Source: Stratiolaelaps scimitus
Taxonomy: Eukaryota; Arthropoda; Arachnida; Mesostigmata; Laelapidae
NCBI GenBank assembly: GCA_019614645.1
Contig: JABWDB010000037.1
Location: forward strand, 186,001 to 250,000
DNA: 64,000 bases
Direction of reading: 5' to 3'
This document shows, one piece after another, positions 1 through 10,600 of the stretch. The position numbers and the translations under genes are program-made. Each line of letters begins with the position of its first letter. Within the stretch, counting starts at the first letter, position 1. The notes beneath the pieces are model-generated. The model saw nothing but the letters and a program-made list of their open reading frames with translations. It was not told the DNA's origin and searched no databases.

Positions 1-740
1 TCCGGTCCGAAAGTCGACACCCCAACGAAGCGACATCCTCGTCGTAAGACAACTGGCCGAACGATCGGGTAGAATCTCAAAGCCTACTTCGAGGAGCCGA
101 AAATTCATTATTAAAGGTAAGGTAAAGGTTCATTAAAGTTTTCACTATGATCAAGTTATCTTATGGGCCACGTCGCGGAACTCTGACCTGTGGCGTCCGG
201 CCCAACAACCTCCACCCATAGACCTAGCCGTCCAAGCCACCGCGCTGACGCTTAGCCTAACTATGTCGGGATTTAAATAAGGGCACCGCCGGAGGTGAGA
301 GCTCAACGAGGATCATCCCGAGGCCTTTACTGAGCAATTGGCAAAGATGCGTCATTTCTCATTTCCTTAGCCCTTATAATCACCGGTTGGTGTAAAATGC
401 AGTAGCTGCCGTCTTGGACGCTTTCTACACTCGACATATGTTGCGGTGACCTCTTCCGCGTGCCCCGCAGCTGCGGATTATCTGCATTATTTCTTTACCA
501 TAACGTGCGAAAACGTCAGGGTCTCGTGGGAGGGTCCACCGCCTTGACGGTAGGCGATCTCAGGCCACTCCGAGGTTATTGGCCAGAGTAGTGACTGATG
601 GGTGTTTTGACAGTTGAACACTGCTATTCACGGGCCGCCACTGGATTTCCGACCACCACCCTGCAGCCCCATCCCGATCAGGCGACTGGGTCGTTGAAGC
701 CTCTGACGCCAACACAGCACGCACCACATTAGCGGAAAGA
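1..740. other. GC-richer segment, probably decayed retroelement sequence
   Basis: This block is visibly richer in G and C than the AT-rich DNA after position 1020, and it runs directly into a BEL/Pao-type integrase C-terminal fragment. No intact frame is visible here, so it is probably the decayed upstream part of the same element. Around 110-135 a motif resembling the inverted tail of SINE-A (GGTAAGGTAAAGG followed by CATTAAAG) is present. The assignment to one element is inference. Confidence 0.35.
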
Positions 741-1013
741 ACGAATTACGTGCGATGCGTATCTGCCTGGAAGTACCTGACCCCTCTGCGATCCGCCGCT
801 CTGGATCGCCGCGGTCAACAAAAATCAATAGAGGTGGGAGACGTCTGTCTCGTAAAGGATGACAGTATCCCCCGCATTCGCTGGGACATGGTACGCGTGA
901 TTGCAATACGTCCTGATGGCGACCGAGCCCGCACATACAAACATTGCTCGGCTCACGAACGGCCACGAGAGCCGCCGCTCCGCACAACTGTTCCACCCCA
1001 GGAAGTGTGCTGA
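740..1013 (+). pseudogene. BEL/Pao-like retrotransposon fragment, integrase C-terminal (DUF5641-type) domain
   Basis: An open frame of about 88 codons, with no good ATG, ends at a stop at 1011-1013. It reads W-KYLTPLR, then a variable stretch, then VGDVCLVKDD, then PR-RW-M-RV, then DGD-ART. This order (W..YL..LR, GDVVLV.D, PR..W..GRV, DG..R) matches the domain that closes the integrase of BEL/Pao LTR retrotransposons, which binds DNA during integration. The upstream integrase core (DDE) is not recognisable and no LTR was identified, so this is a remnant. The minus-strand frame over the same bases is a shadow. I recognise the family by pattern only. Confidence 0.55.
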
Positions 1014-2645
1014 TCATGAAGCTCAACATCGAATCTAAACTCTGTTAACTAAATGCATAATCAATTAACTAACGCATGAGAATCAATCGGTTAATTAGGC
1101 TAATAAATATATTTGTAGAGTGCTTTACTTGAAAATGAGATAAATTCACAGTAAGAGAAATGTTCCATTACTTCAAATGTTACTGGAAAACGTCCAGAGA
1201 GTTGTGGCTGTGTAGCCGAGGTGGAAAATCGCTGTTCATTTAGCCTGAACGCGTGTCCTAGATAAGAAGTGACCTAATGTAGCACAGAAAACACGTCCGA
1301 TCCGTTGCGGCTGCTTTAGCCATGAAAGAGAGAAATAATATTAATCTTCAGTTTCAACTTCGAGATTGCTGCCGGCTCTCTACATCTACGACAGGATTCT
1401 TTTTTAAAGAGGTTGAGGTATAAAATCTTCGAAAAGACACCACAGCTTCACATCTTAGGCATGCACCGTTAGAACCTATATATTGAAAATAAACATACCT
1501 CGTATCTTATTTGTCGTTAAAGCACATCTCGCTTACCATCGGCGTTCCTTGCGGTTGTCTTCAAACCCCACGCCTACAGCTTGGGCAGTTCTCACAGCCT
1601 GAATGCACTACTGCTCTTTACTAATATATACTACAATAATAGTTGTATATACATTAAGACACAGAATAATATGACATAAAGTAATTGTTTACAGCCATCA
1701 TTATTATTATTATTATTATCATTATTTGACAAGTACATAATTATTGTGATAAAATATGTCGTATAGCCTGAATTTGTTAGGCGACGTGTGAAACCCTATT
1801 TGATAATATTATTTAGGTCGTTCGGAGCCATTTTCTTATTACATCGAAAACACTTTGATAACTTTTGAACAAAAACCACGTGAACTATGATTAGATTTAG
1901 TTGATATCGGTGTCAATAATATATATACATATTATTGACGCTGCGGAACCAACGCTCTGGGTGCTTCTAAACGACGGTATACTCTTAATTTTCGTTACCA
2001 TACTTAATAATGGCATTGTCAATAGCTTCCTGAAGCAACTCCATGTTTGAATAATGTACAGCTTCTAGATGCATGTAATGTTTTACATGAGAGGCATGAC
2101 ACCAAAAAAGACTCCAGTATATACAGGTTGCAATTCACCTTGCTATGACCCTTGGTTCGACGGTTATCAAAGTTTTTTTTGCAATGTACAAAATAGCTCC
2201 GAACGACCTAATATTATTATTATTACACTTGGCCTACGTTGGGCTATGGTGTGAGAGCTGTCATTTGCTTATTTACACGGTGTCTATAAGCAGCGCAAAC
2301 ATCATTACAAATACACGTTCAAGTGAAGAACTCAAATTATTTGAAGGGATTAATGTGATTGAAGCTGGAACCACCAACGTGTACGTGGCCTTTTCCCATA
2401 CCATATCCACGTGACAAACAGAAAACTTGGCGCGTTAAAAAACTGCAATTCCGTCAATAAACGAATCAAACATTTCCTCTCACCCATCATTTTTTTAAAG
2501 GAGGAATTTTTTTTTCAACCGCACGGACACTACCAGAGATATTTCAGTCTTTATCAAGTGGCGCGCTATCCAGTGCAGGGAGGGTCACCCTCTTACCCTA
2601 TTACAGTGCCACAATCAATTACATTGTTTTTCAAGCTGACCTTGA
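1014..2645. other. Intergenic AT-rich DNA
   Basis: No gene is supported here. The stretch holds short (ATT)n runs near 1700 and 2215 and the first copy of repeat R1 (about 1855-2225). The open frames between 2069 and 2650 have no splice context or family resemblance and overlap repeats. Confidence 0.5.
1855..2225 (+). repeat. Dispersed repeat R1, copy 1
   Basis: This copy aligns with 7815-8240 in the same orientation. Shared blocks include GAACCAACGCTCTGGGTGC, then a TATACTC..AATTT.CGTTACCA segment and an ATAGCTTC..AAGCAA segment, and about 150 bp later TTATCAAAGTTT...CAATG.ACAAAA.AGCTCCGA. The copies are perhaps 80 percent alike with small indels. No coding capacity or terminal structure is visible, so the element class is unknown. 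Confidence 0.7.
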
Positions 2646-2894
2646 GCTGACGCCCCACCTATTTGACAGGCCTCAGCTCTCAACCTTTTTAGGTATTACT
2701 GTGAGAACCTGTCAGGGTCACCTTTGCTTTATTTTTCTCTACCTTACTCGTGCCTGGCAATAATCTTCAGATAATGAAAGATGATAAAGAACTTCAAAGA
2801 TTCTCCAAAGCGCGTGACAGTAGGATTTGAACCCAACCCACACGTCCCTCCGGCCTAGCAGTCCAAGATGCTCACCACTGTACTACCATCCAGG
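2646..2894 (-). repeat. SINE-B (tRNA-derived), near full-length copy
   Basis: Read on the minus strand, this starts with a tRNA-like head: a box A region (CAGTGGTGAGCATCTTGGACTGCTAGG) and a box B (GGGTTCAAATCC). A conserved body follows (GAATCTTTGAAGTTC; GGTTCTCACAGTAATACC; GAGCTGAGGCCTGTC), ending near GTCAGCTCAAGG. It matches 58367-58608 (minus) and 53915-54172 (plus) closely over its full length. Confidence 0.8.
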
Positions 2895-4004
2895 GGACAC
2901 AACCAATTTCTTCCAAACTACGACAAGCGGTCGCAATCTGAATCTTCTGAACTAAAGTTTACGTGTTTCGAAGTTTGCGCCACAAGTCGCTGGCCTCTAC
3001 GAAGAAATTCGAACTTCGCGGGTAGAGAGGCCGTTGGTCGGCGCGTTTTGAGCCAAGGGCGAGGGCCTCATGGTCCACTGGTCCCTGTTCGCGAGCTGTC
3101 ATCCAACAGGAAATAGTAAACAAGCCCTTTCCTAATTCGCCAAGAGAGCGAACAGATCAACGCTCGCTCAACAGTGGGCTGAAGAGAGAAGTAGATGGGG
3201 CGGCTTCTCCGCTGCCGGAACTTGAACACAGCTGTTTGTTTCTTTCGTCTAGAGCTGCATGTGTCAGGCGCGAATCATGTTCAATTGACTGGTGGAGACG
3301 AATCAATGGATTAGTGCGTGTGTGTGTGTATTTCAATATCAACAATGTAAATTATAATTACAGAATTGTTCTGACGAAAACTTACACACCGTCACCAATG
3401 TATATCGCCACCATTTAGGTGAGATACTGGTTGGTCACATTGACTATAATAATACTCTTTGCTTTAACTGGTCACAAAAATGAAAATAAGTTATCTGATA
3501 CTTTCGTGTTTTGGCTTCGATTTTATTATTAATAACAAACTTTCCCCACGATCAAAAACAAATACCCAATAGAAAAATCACTTCTTCAGCTTCAATATAC
3601 AAAATAAAACACCTGTGTCTTGTTTATCATCTTTAATATACCCGGCATGCTGTGCTATGGCAGGTCCAGGCGAATATCCTTTCCCTCTCTCACAATCCAA
3701 ACATGTCTTATACCCATATTGTAAAAATCCATGGTATCGATCTTAAATAGTTCTATAAATCTATTTACTACTCTCCATACTATAATTGTCGTCGTCATCA
3801 TTATTGGTTCTACGAATAATGACGATAGTATTCTTCTCATGAGTGTCGAACAATCACCATCGTCACCAACGATTACATATTTCACGGACGGCCTTGCGCC
3901 GCCCTGACGCATCTGGCCCTTCGTTCGTCTCTGGCTGTTTATTTGTGTGTGTTTGCGTAATATGTGGGTGTGCAATAGAACTAAGCGTATGAGATACTAT
4001 ATAC
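2895..4004. other. Intergenic DNA, no gene seen
   Basis: The part near 2900-3260 is GC-richer, and the rest is AT-rich with a short (GT)n at 3318-3330. A 106-codon minus frame at 3655-3975 was considered and rejected. Nothing else is supportable. Confidence 0.4.
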
Positions 4005-4080
4005 GTGACATATAAGAGAGGTTAAGCATTGTGAAATTGCAGCTCCTTTTATAAACCAATAAAGCTTTACCTTTACCTTT
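4005..4080 (+). repeat. SINE-A, 3' half with (TTTACC)n tail
   Basis: The conserved 3' body of SINE-A is present: TGACATATAAGAGAG, TTAAGCATTGT, TTGCAGCTCCTTT, ATAAACCAATAAAGC and two TTTACC tail units. The tRNA-like head is missing, so this copy is 5'-truncated. Confidence 0.85.
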
Positions 4081-5189
4081 CACGGGATGTGTATATCTAT
4101 CTGTGTGTGTGTGTGTGTCCATGACAATTATCGGGGATTCCCCTGAAACCAGTGGAAATAAACGTTCTTTAAAATGAAGAACTGAAATAGTAACGTTCAA
4201 GGATACTTCTCTAACTCTACAAGTCGGTCCCAATATAATAGTAACAGCTATGGGTTTATTTTAACGAAACAAGTGGCGCATCTGCTGGTGCAATGTGTCT
4301 TGATAGATGAAGCTTAATTAAACTTCAAAATAAGGAAAAATCAACCTTAATCATAAAACAAACAAACACTAAGTAACTTAAGAGCACTCAACAAACATTG
4401 CTTCCTCCCAACGACTTAGAAAGCTTGAGCTATCTGTCCATATATATAATAATATAACCATTACTACAAACTTCCGACTATTACCTGTTAATAGGTCGTA
4501 ATTTAGTTCTACAGTAATTTCAATGAGTGATTAAAGAAAGAAAGTAAACATTAATTTCAATGCAGAGAACATGGTCACATCCCAACGACTAAATCAGACG
4601 ACTATCGACTCATACACCATACATCTGCCCCTGCTAATTAACGGGATTCAAACGAAATATATTGGATACTTATAATATTCTGATCAACGCCCGATGAACG
4701 ACTTTCATTCGTATTTTCTGTTAATAAATAATAATAATATTGTACTACAAAATTTGCAGTTGGCTTCTTAATCATATATGGATATGACCTCTGATTCTGG
4801 TGCCAGCGTGCTGCCTTATGGAATAAAAATTGCAAGTGCTACATAGTTCACTTCATCGGCACTTGTTGTTAACTGATTCAACTCTCGATACATTTGGTGG
4901 TCTCGCTGAACTGAAAGTCACCTTGTGATTGTACTGTTGACAACGATTTAAGCAGTGATTAGTCATGTATGCCCTCATTGAAAATATGTCTTAATTGCTT
5001 ACCGTGTTTGTAGCTAGTTTTCTATTACATGTTTCTTTTGGCTATTGCCAATGAACACCATGAAATCATTGCATGTACATTTGTTCCATGCGGAGAAAAC
5101 TTGGCCCAGAGGCCCTTCGTAGTAACTTTTTTTAACTATAGAACTAGCAGCGGTTGATTCGACTGTGGCTAACTTGTCTCTCTCTCGCT
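4081..5189. other. Intergenic DNA, no gene seen
   Basis: AT-rich sequence with a (GT)n run at 4101-4118 and short ATT-type runs near 4450 and 4730. No exon-like segment was found. Confidence 0.4.
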
Positions 5190-5312
5190 TAAGTAAAAAA
5201 CCGGAGACAGCAGGTTCGAATCTCGCGACCTAGTGAGAACATATATAAGAGAACTTGAGCATTGTAAAAAAACAGCAGTTCCTATAAATAAACCAATAAG
5301 CCTATAATTTAT
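5190..5312 (+). repeat. SINE-A, head-truncated copy
   Basis: It begins inside the head (CCGGAGACAGCAGGTTCGAATC, which contains a box B-like GGTTCGAATC). It continues through GCGACCTAGTGA, ATAAGAGAACTT, GAGCATTGTAAAA, CAGTTCCT and AATAAACCAATAAG. The tail is degenerate. Confidence 0.8.
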
Positions 5313-6976
5313 CATTGGCAGTAAGTATTTCAGTCTATTCGGTTTTTCCTGGCCAGCTCAAAAGATTTGTCCCTCACCCTGCCTACGGCACACACAGATG
5401 GTTCAATCCATCGATCCAAAATAGATTCTAGAGGGTGATGTTATCTTTCTCATAGTACAAATCTAAGAAATCTAGCCTAATTAATGTTCTAATTTTATTT
5501 TCTAGCTAAGTCATCAGAATGCCGTGAAACTCGATGATTTCCATAAAACGTTACAGTTGAACTTACGCTTGTGTCTACTAATGAGCCTACTGGAATTTGT
5601 GTTATCATTAATACTGTGACTAGGATGTGATATTGAGTAAAGCAGATCAAGCTGATTAGTTATCATTCGACTCATTATTGTATCGTCATATAGTTGCCAT
5701 TTATTCGAGCTTTACATTTCACAGCTATGTCCTAGATGATGAGAGAAATAATGATTCTCTCCCGGAGTGAATGAATACCACAGCGCTGTTTATGGAGGAC
5801 GATGAATACAGACTCATCGGATATACATCCATCAATCTGAAATAGTCCATGAGCTGACAACAATCACAGTGTATATTAATGAACGTTTAAGATCTTGTCG
5901 AGAATTTGAGACAGCACGAACAAGCCGATTCTTGATGATGCGGGCCATCGTCTTACACGACACACGTCATTTTGTGCTGAATTGGTCATGAGTCGAGACG
6001 AATGACCGTCTTAATTAAGGCAATGTGCAACCGAATTTAATTGTTTTTTTTACACGCGTTTTCTGTGTAACTAGTAGATTAATGCCATTGCTCGTTTTAA
6101 ACTCCAGCTTCTCTTTCTCTTTAATATATAATATCTATATCTCTACTGGTTGACGAGTGACACCATTTGATAAAGGCATCTCACGGATAATGGGATTTGC
6201 AGAGATTAGTATACGTTGAAGGTAGTGAGGGTCAGCGACGAGGGTTTATGACAATCACGACAAACGAGTTTGTAATTACAAGCTGTTCGCATCGTGCATG
6301 TTGGATGTATGATGATTGTACATTTCAACCGGATAGTGGCACTGCAACGTAACAATACTCCTTTACGATCTGGTAAGTTTTATAATAATAATAATAGTTC
6401 AATAGCACTTATTGTTAAACTGCCTTTTACATACCTCATTAAATTTGTCCGTTCGAAGCGTTATAGTAAATATGATTGACCTCGTATTTACAGCAAAGTA
6501 CTATGTTCGGATCATGGAACGACATCGGATATATATCATATTGTTACAAGCTCTAACATTATTCACTCCTGTAATTCTGTGCTGGAGCAAAATGATTGAA
6601 ACAATCACTCACACTATCTTATACCATAAAAACTAAGTTAACTAATTTTACGTTCGCTCTGGCATTATTATAGCCCAGCGAGAAAATATTCGGTATGCAT
6701 TCAAACATTGTTGAGTTTTTCGCTAAGTATTTAAATAAAATAATCATTGTTTTTTTAATACTATAATTATGTTGATTTAGGTATTGTGACCGTAGCAATT
6801 AGTAACATCAATAAGAACTAACGGATCTGTTTGTCTTCATGGAAGTGCGTCGAGCTCAGATTGAGCGGGTTAATAGGGAAGGAAGCCCTTTTTTTATTTC
6901 GATTACATCAGGTCACTTCATTTGACCCTGCATTTGATCTATCTACAATAGTGATTACTCAGGGCTATTTTTACCA
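5313..6976. other. Intergenic DNA upstream of HGSNAT, no gene seen
   Basis: AT-rich. A short frame at 6294-6369 is followed by a good GTAAGT donor, but its phase is incompatible with the first confirmed HGSNAT exon (joining gives a stop). It was therefore not used as exon 1. Confidence 0.4.
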
Positions 6977-7075
6977 AATATATATATATATATATATATA
7001 TGCCCTAGATGGTCGTCTAGTGGAGAGCGTCTTGGACTGCTAGAAAGGAGAGACACTTGATTAGGGATCACATCA
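6977..7075 (+). repeat. (TA)n tract followed by a SINE-B head
   Basis: About 24 bp of alternating TA (6977-7001) run directly into a SINE-B head, with the tRNA-like TGGTCGTCTAGTGGAGAGCG, then TCTTGGACTGCTAG and a degenerate box B region. The body and 3' end are absent. The same TA/SINE-B head junction occurs at 58601-58639. Confidence 0.7.
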
Positions 7076-7081
7076 CTTTTT

Positions 7082-7224
7082 ATGTCGTTTATGCGCACGG
7101 TCCGAGCTACCACATTTTTTTGCGAATTTGTTTATCCACTAATTACTGTCTTACGTAATATTATATGGACAGTATTTTCACAAGCGTTAATCCCAGATAC
7201 GCGTTATCCTCTGAGGCTCATACG
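7082..7224 (+). CDS. Possible first exon of HGSNAT (speculative)
   Basis: The only upstream ATG frame I found that joins in phase to the confirmed exon at 7605 starts at 7082. It would use a donor after 7224 (ACG|GTGTCA), leaving two bases that combine with G7605 to give Arg. The encoded 47 residues have an Arg near the N-terminus and a loosely hydrophobic middle (about residues 11-35), but this is not a clean signal peptide because it contains Glu and Arg. The donor is mediocre and there is no homology support. The true exon 1 may lie elsewhere, even outside the window. Confidence 0.15.
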
Positions 7225-7604
7225 GTGTCAATTCACGAGCTCATACAATAGTCATCTGCCATCGCGCAGACAAAAATTTAACGAGTGAGCTATAACATAT
7301 AATTACCTGGATCCTTTCATCAGGGGTGACCTTGTATCTGTACAGGCTTCTCAGTATTAATTTATGTTAGATACTGCACATTTTATCGATATCCTTGCAT
7401 CGAATTTTCCTGCGGTGCTGATGATATTTCTGTTCAATGGCGTGCTAGAATTACTCGCATCCGCCCTAGAAAAATATACGAGCGCACAGGAAAGATTGAA
7501 GCTGAATATGAAATAACGATAAATGTTATTATTATTATATACATTTAGAGATTGAATTATCGGAATCATAGCTAATGATCTGTCACGCGATGATTTCCTT
7601 CTAG

Positions 7605-10600
7605 GCAATTGAGGCAAATGGCGGACCTTCTTGTCAACACGGCTCGATTGAGCATTAAGTCATCTTACGATGAGCCCGTTAGCGTCTTTTGGCAGTCGGA
7701 CGAATGTTACCAGGTAATCACATTGAAACGAGAGTGCTGGTTGATTTAGTAGCTGATCTTCATTATAGAGGGATTCCTTTAATTTTTGCTTCTCCATCGA
7801 TGAAAAAAATAGTGATAACTTTTGAAGAAAAAACACGTAAACTATGATTAGATTTAGTAGATATCAGAGATACTCTTCCTTATTATTGACGCTCCGGAAC
7901 CAACGCTCTGGGTGCTTCTGAACGAAAGTATACTCTCAATTTGCGTTACCAAACTTAGTATTGTCGTTGTCGATAGCTTCATAAAGCAAATAAATGTGTT
8001 TGCATAATATATATTATGTAAACATAGCAAATATATGCAAACATAGCAAACTAATCCCCATTTCTAATCTATGAAACAGCGGAAATCAGGAGGGCTCAGA
8101 GAATTTACAGGTCAAATCTATCTATGAACATTTTTGACCTCCATCCAGCTCGAGATTGTCAAGTGCAACTAGCCAAATTTCAATTGGCCATGAGTTGTTC
8201 AATGATTATCAAAGTTTACCAATGCACAAAACAGCTCCGATATATATATATATATATATACTTATACAATTGATCATAACTTGGAATGTTGTATTCAATG
8301 TTTTGAGAAAATTTGTTAGGATTGTTAGGATATCTATCTCCTCCTGGGTATGAAATTGTTGCATCTCTCTCTCTCTCGCCATGATTCCATATTCAAACAA
8401 ATTTGCTTCGATGTTGTTTCTCAATATGTTCAAATATTTAGATTCGTAACTTCCATTTATATGGTCTACAATATGACGGTTTATGCTGTGTTATTATTAT
8501 TATTATTATTATTGTCTTTATTGACTCTATTCGTTTAGTACTTCAAACAACGCAGTGCTCATATCGCAATATGTGATGGGCCATATGATAAGCGTTTTGT
8601 GAAGAAAAAAATGAAGAAATTAATCAAGGTGCATTTATTAATAATTGTGTAACACTAAAACCCATTACCTCAAGCTTACAATCGCAGAAATAGAGTAGAT
8701 ATGAGACACCTCTTATTGTCTACTGTCCTCTCGGTTTTTTGCAGTGTCCACTGCAGCGTCTCTTCACTGTATCACTCGAGGATACGGCCAACACAACCGT
8801 AAGTAAGCGCCAGCTACCGCTATATGTTATACATGACTAGAAAAAAGACTGCACAGTTTATCATAGTTACGGTGGTAGTCACTCCAAACCAATGCTACAC
8901 AGAGGTACCAAGGTCTGTCATAGAAGAAAGAAAATTGAGGTTCACTTATGGGACAAGTGACTTGAGTCCGCTCACCCGCTTCGACGCCGTCCCCACCTCC
9001 TCTTCAGGCTGACACATCCGCTGACAATAGTTTGCTTGCACAACGCAAACGCATTAAAAACAGCACAAGAATATATATATATATATATTTTTTTTTTTTT
9101 AATGTGTATTGCTGGAAACCTACATTTCCGTATAAATTAATGCATGTCCTTCTTTTATTTGCGGTGATTTCGATTATATACTTACATTTGTTATAATGGT
9201 TTCGCCTTTAGGTTCTATCAACTTTCTATTCATCAGCTACAGTTGTTCGTGTCGGCTTAAGTGAAATCCTCGACTGTGGTACGCCCTCACTGGGAAATCA
9301 AGTTAGTATGAAGCGTAACTTGTATTGTCGGCGCATTGTGTATGCAAACCAATCACCTAATCCCATCACTAATTTGGCCTTTCTTTGGAAATTTCAGGCT
9401 GAGTACCTCATCCAGGTACTTGAGAACAAATCATGCTACACCTCCACAGTGACACCAGGTTGGTGAATCCTATCGTCTTGTAGTCATGTATTTGATAAGT
9501 TTCAGTACGCTGAGTCGTCCGAAGAATATACTGTACAACACAGTAGTACAACTTTTATTTATTTGTTCACGGAACTGCTGCTTCATATACAATGCCCAAG
9601 TTCTCTTAAAAGTATATGTCACCCTCGCCAGGTCGCGGGACGACTCGAAGCTGCGGTCTCCGGCTTTTGTACTTAAACCAGAGACGAACTTAGCCCACCC
9701 ACCCATCACCCGGGCGTCACCTACGACGGTGACATTCATATTATTTGCTTCCCACTTTTATGGAGATTGGAAGGTGTCTCTGGTGGTGTCCGTGCGTTTG
9801 AAGAACATTTCCTCCTCTCAAAAAAAGATAGCCAGTCCTTGTCGCCGCGTACCCGAACATTGGCCTGAATATTCAGGACAGGTGACGTATTGATGGTCCG
9901 ACTTTTTCGTCACACGCGTCTCGACTTTGAGCGCACGACGCTCTACGTTGATGAAGTGAAAATTGAGCTGTTTTTACGCCACTACGCTGTGCACTAACGA
10001 TTAGTCGAATTGTGCCTACGACAATTTGTTTTTTCTAATTTACGCTCTTAGCTATTCTATTTATCAGTAAGAAATTGAGGGACAAAGATCATAAGCAAGG
10101 GTATGATTTCTTTTTTTTTCCAGCAACAAATGAGTATCATCCCCTGATAGCGGTGGTGCTTGCTCAAATGTTCTTTATATTCGTTATACGAATGGGCCTT
10201 ATCGTGCATCAGAAGTGGTGCGCTAGAGACACTGTTGCCTCTGACGAAGATCTTCGAGGTTCTGACTCGGACGGAAATGTCCACGGCGGAACACCGGTAA
10301 TAATCCGTTTCTCAAAGTCATCTTAAATGTGGATCCATTTTCAGTTTTCAGCTTCCTCGGTGACTATAAGGCGGTAGACCTAGGTTAAGGTTCTATGTGA
10401 CTCAGAAAAGAAGTATAATGTTTGCTACCTCGGAAATACACTAAGAACTGTCAAACTTAGTAACTGTTCTAATTATCACTGATTTGTTGTACCTAAAAGG
10501 GCAAGTAGTGAAGACTTTGATTAGTCATCCAGTTAATATAATAGCACATACTATAGTAAGACTTTTCCCTTAAATCTGAGGAAGCTGTCTCTAAACCTAC

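Noticed and set aside
3655..3975. 106-codon minus frame with a VKYVIVGDD stretch recalling a small-GTPase P-loop
   Set aside because: The P-loop GxxxxGK[ST] is not present, downstream switch motifs are missing, and the start lies in a GT/CA-rich stretch.
6294..6369. Candidate HGSNAT exon 1 ending at a good GTAAGT donor
   Set aside because: Joining it to 7605 gives an immediate in-frame stop, and the only frame of the right phase has an upstream stop with no ATG.
9470..9893. Overlapping frames on both strands (89 and 135 codons)
   Set aside because: Both cross an antisense SINE-A fragment inside an HGSNAT intron.
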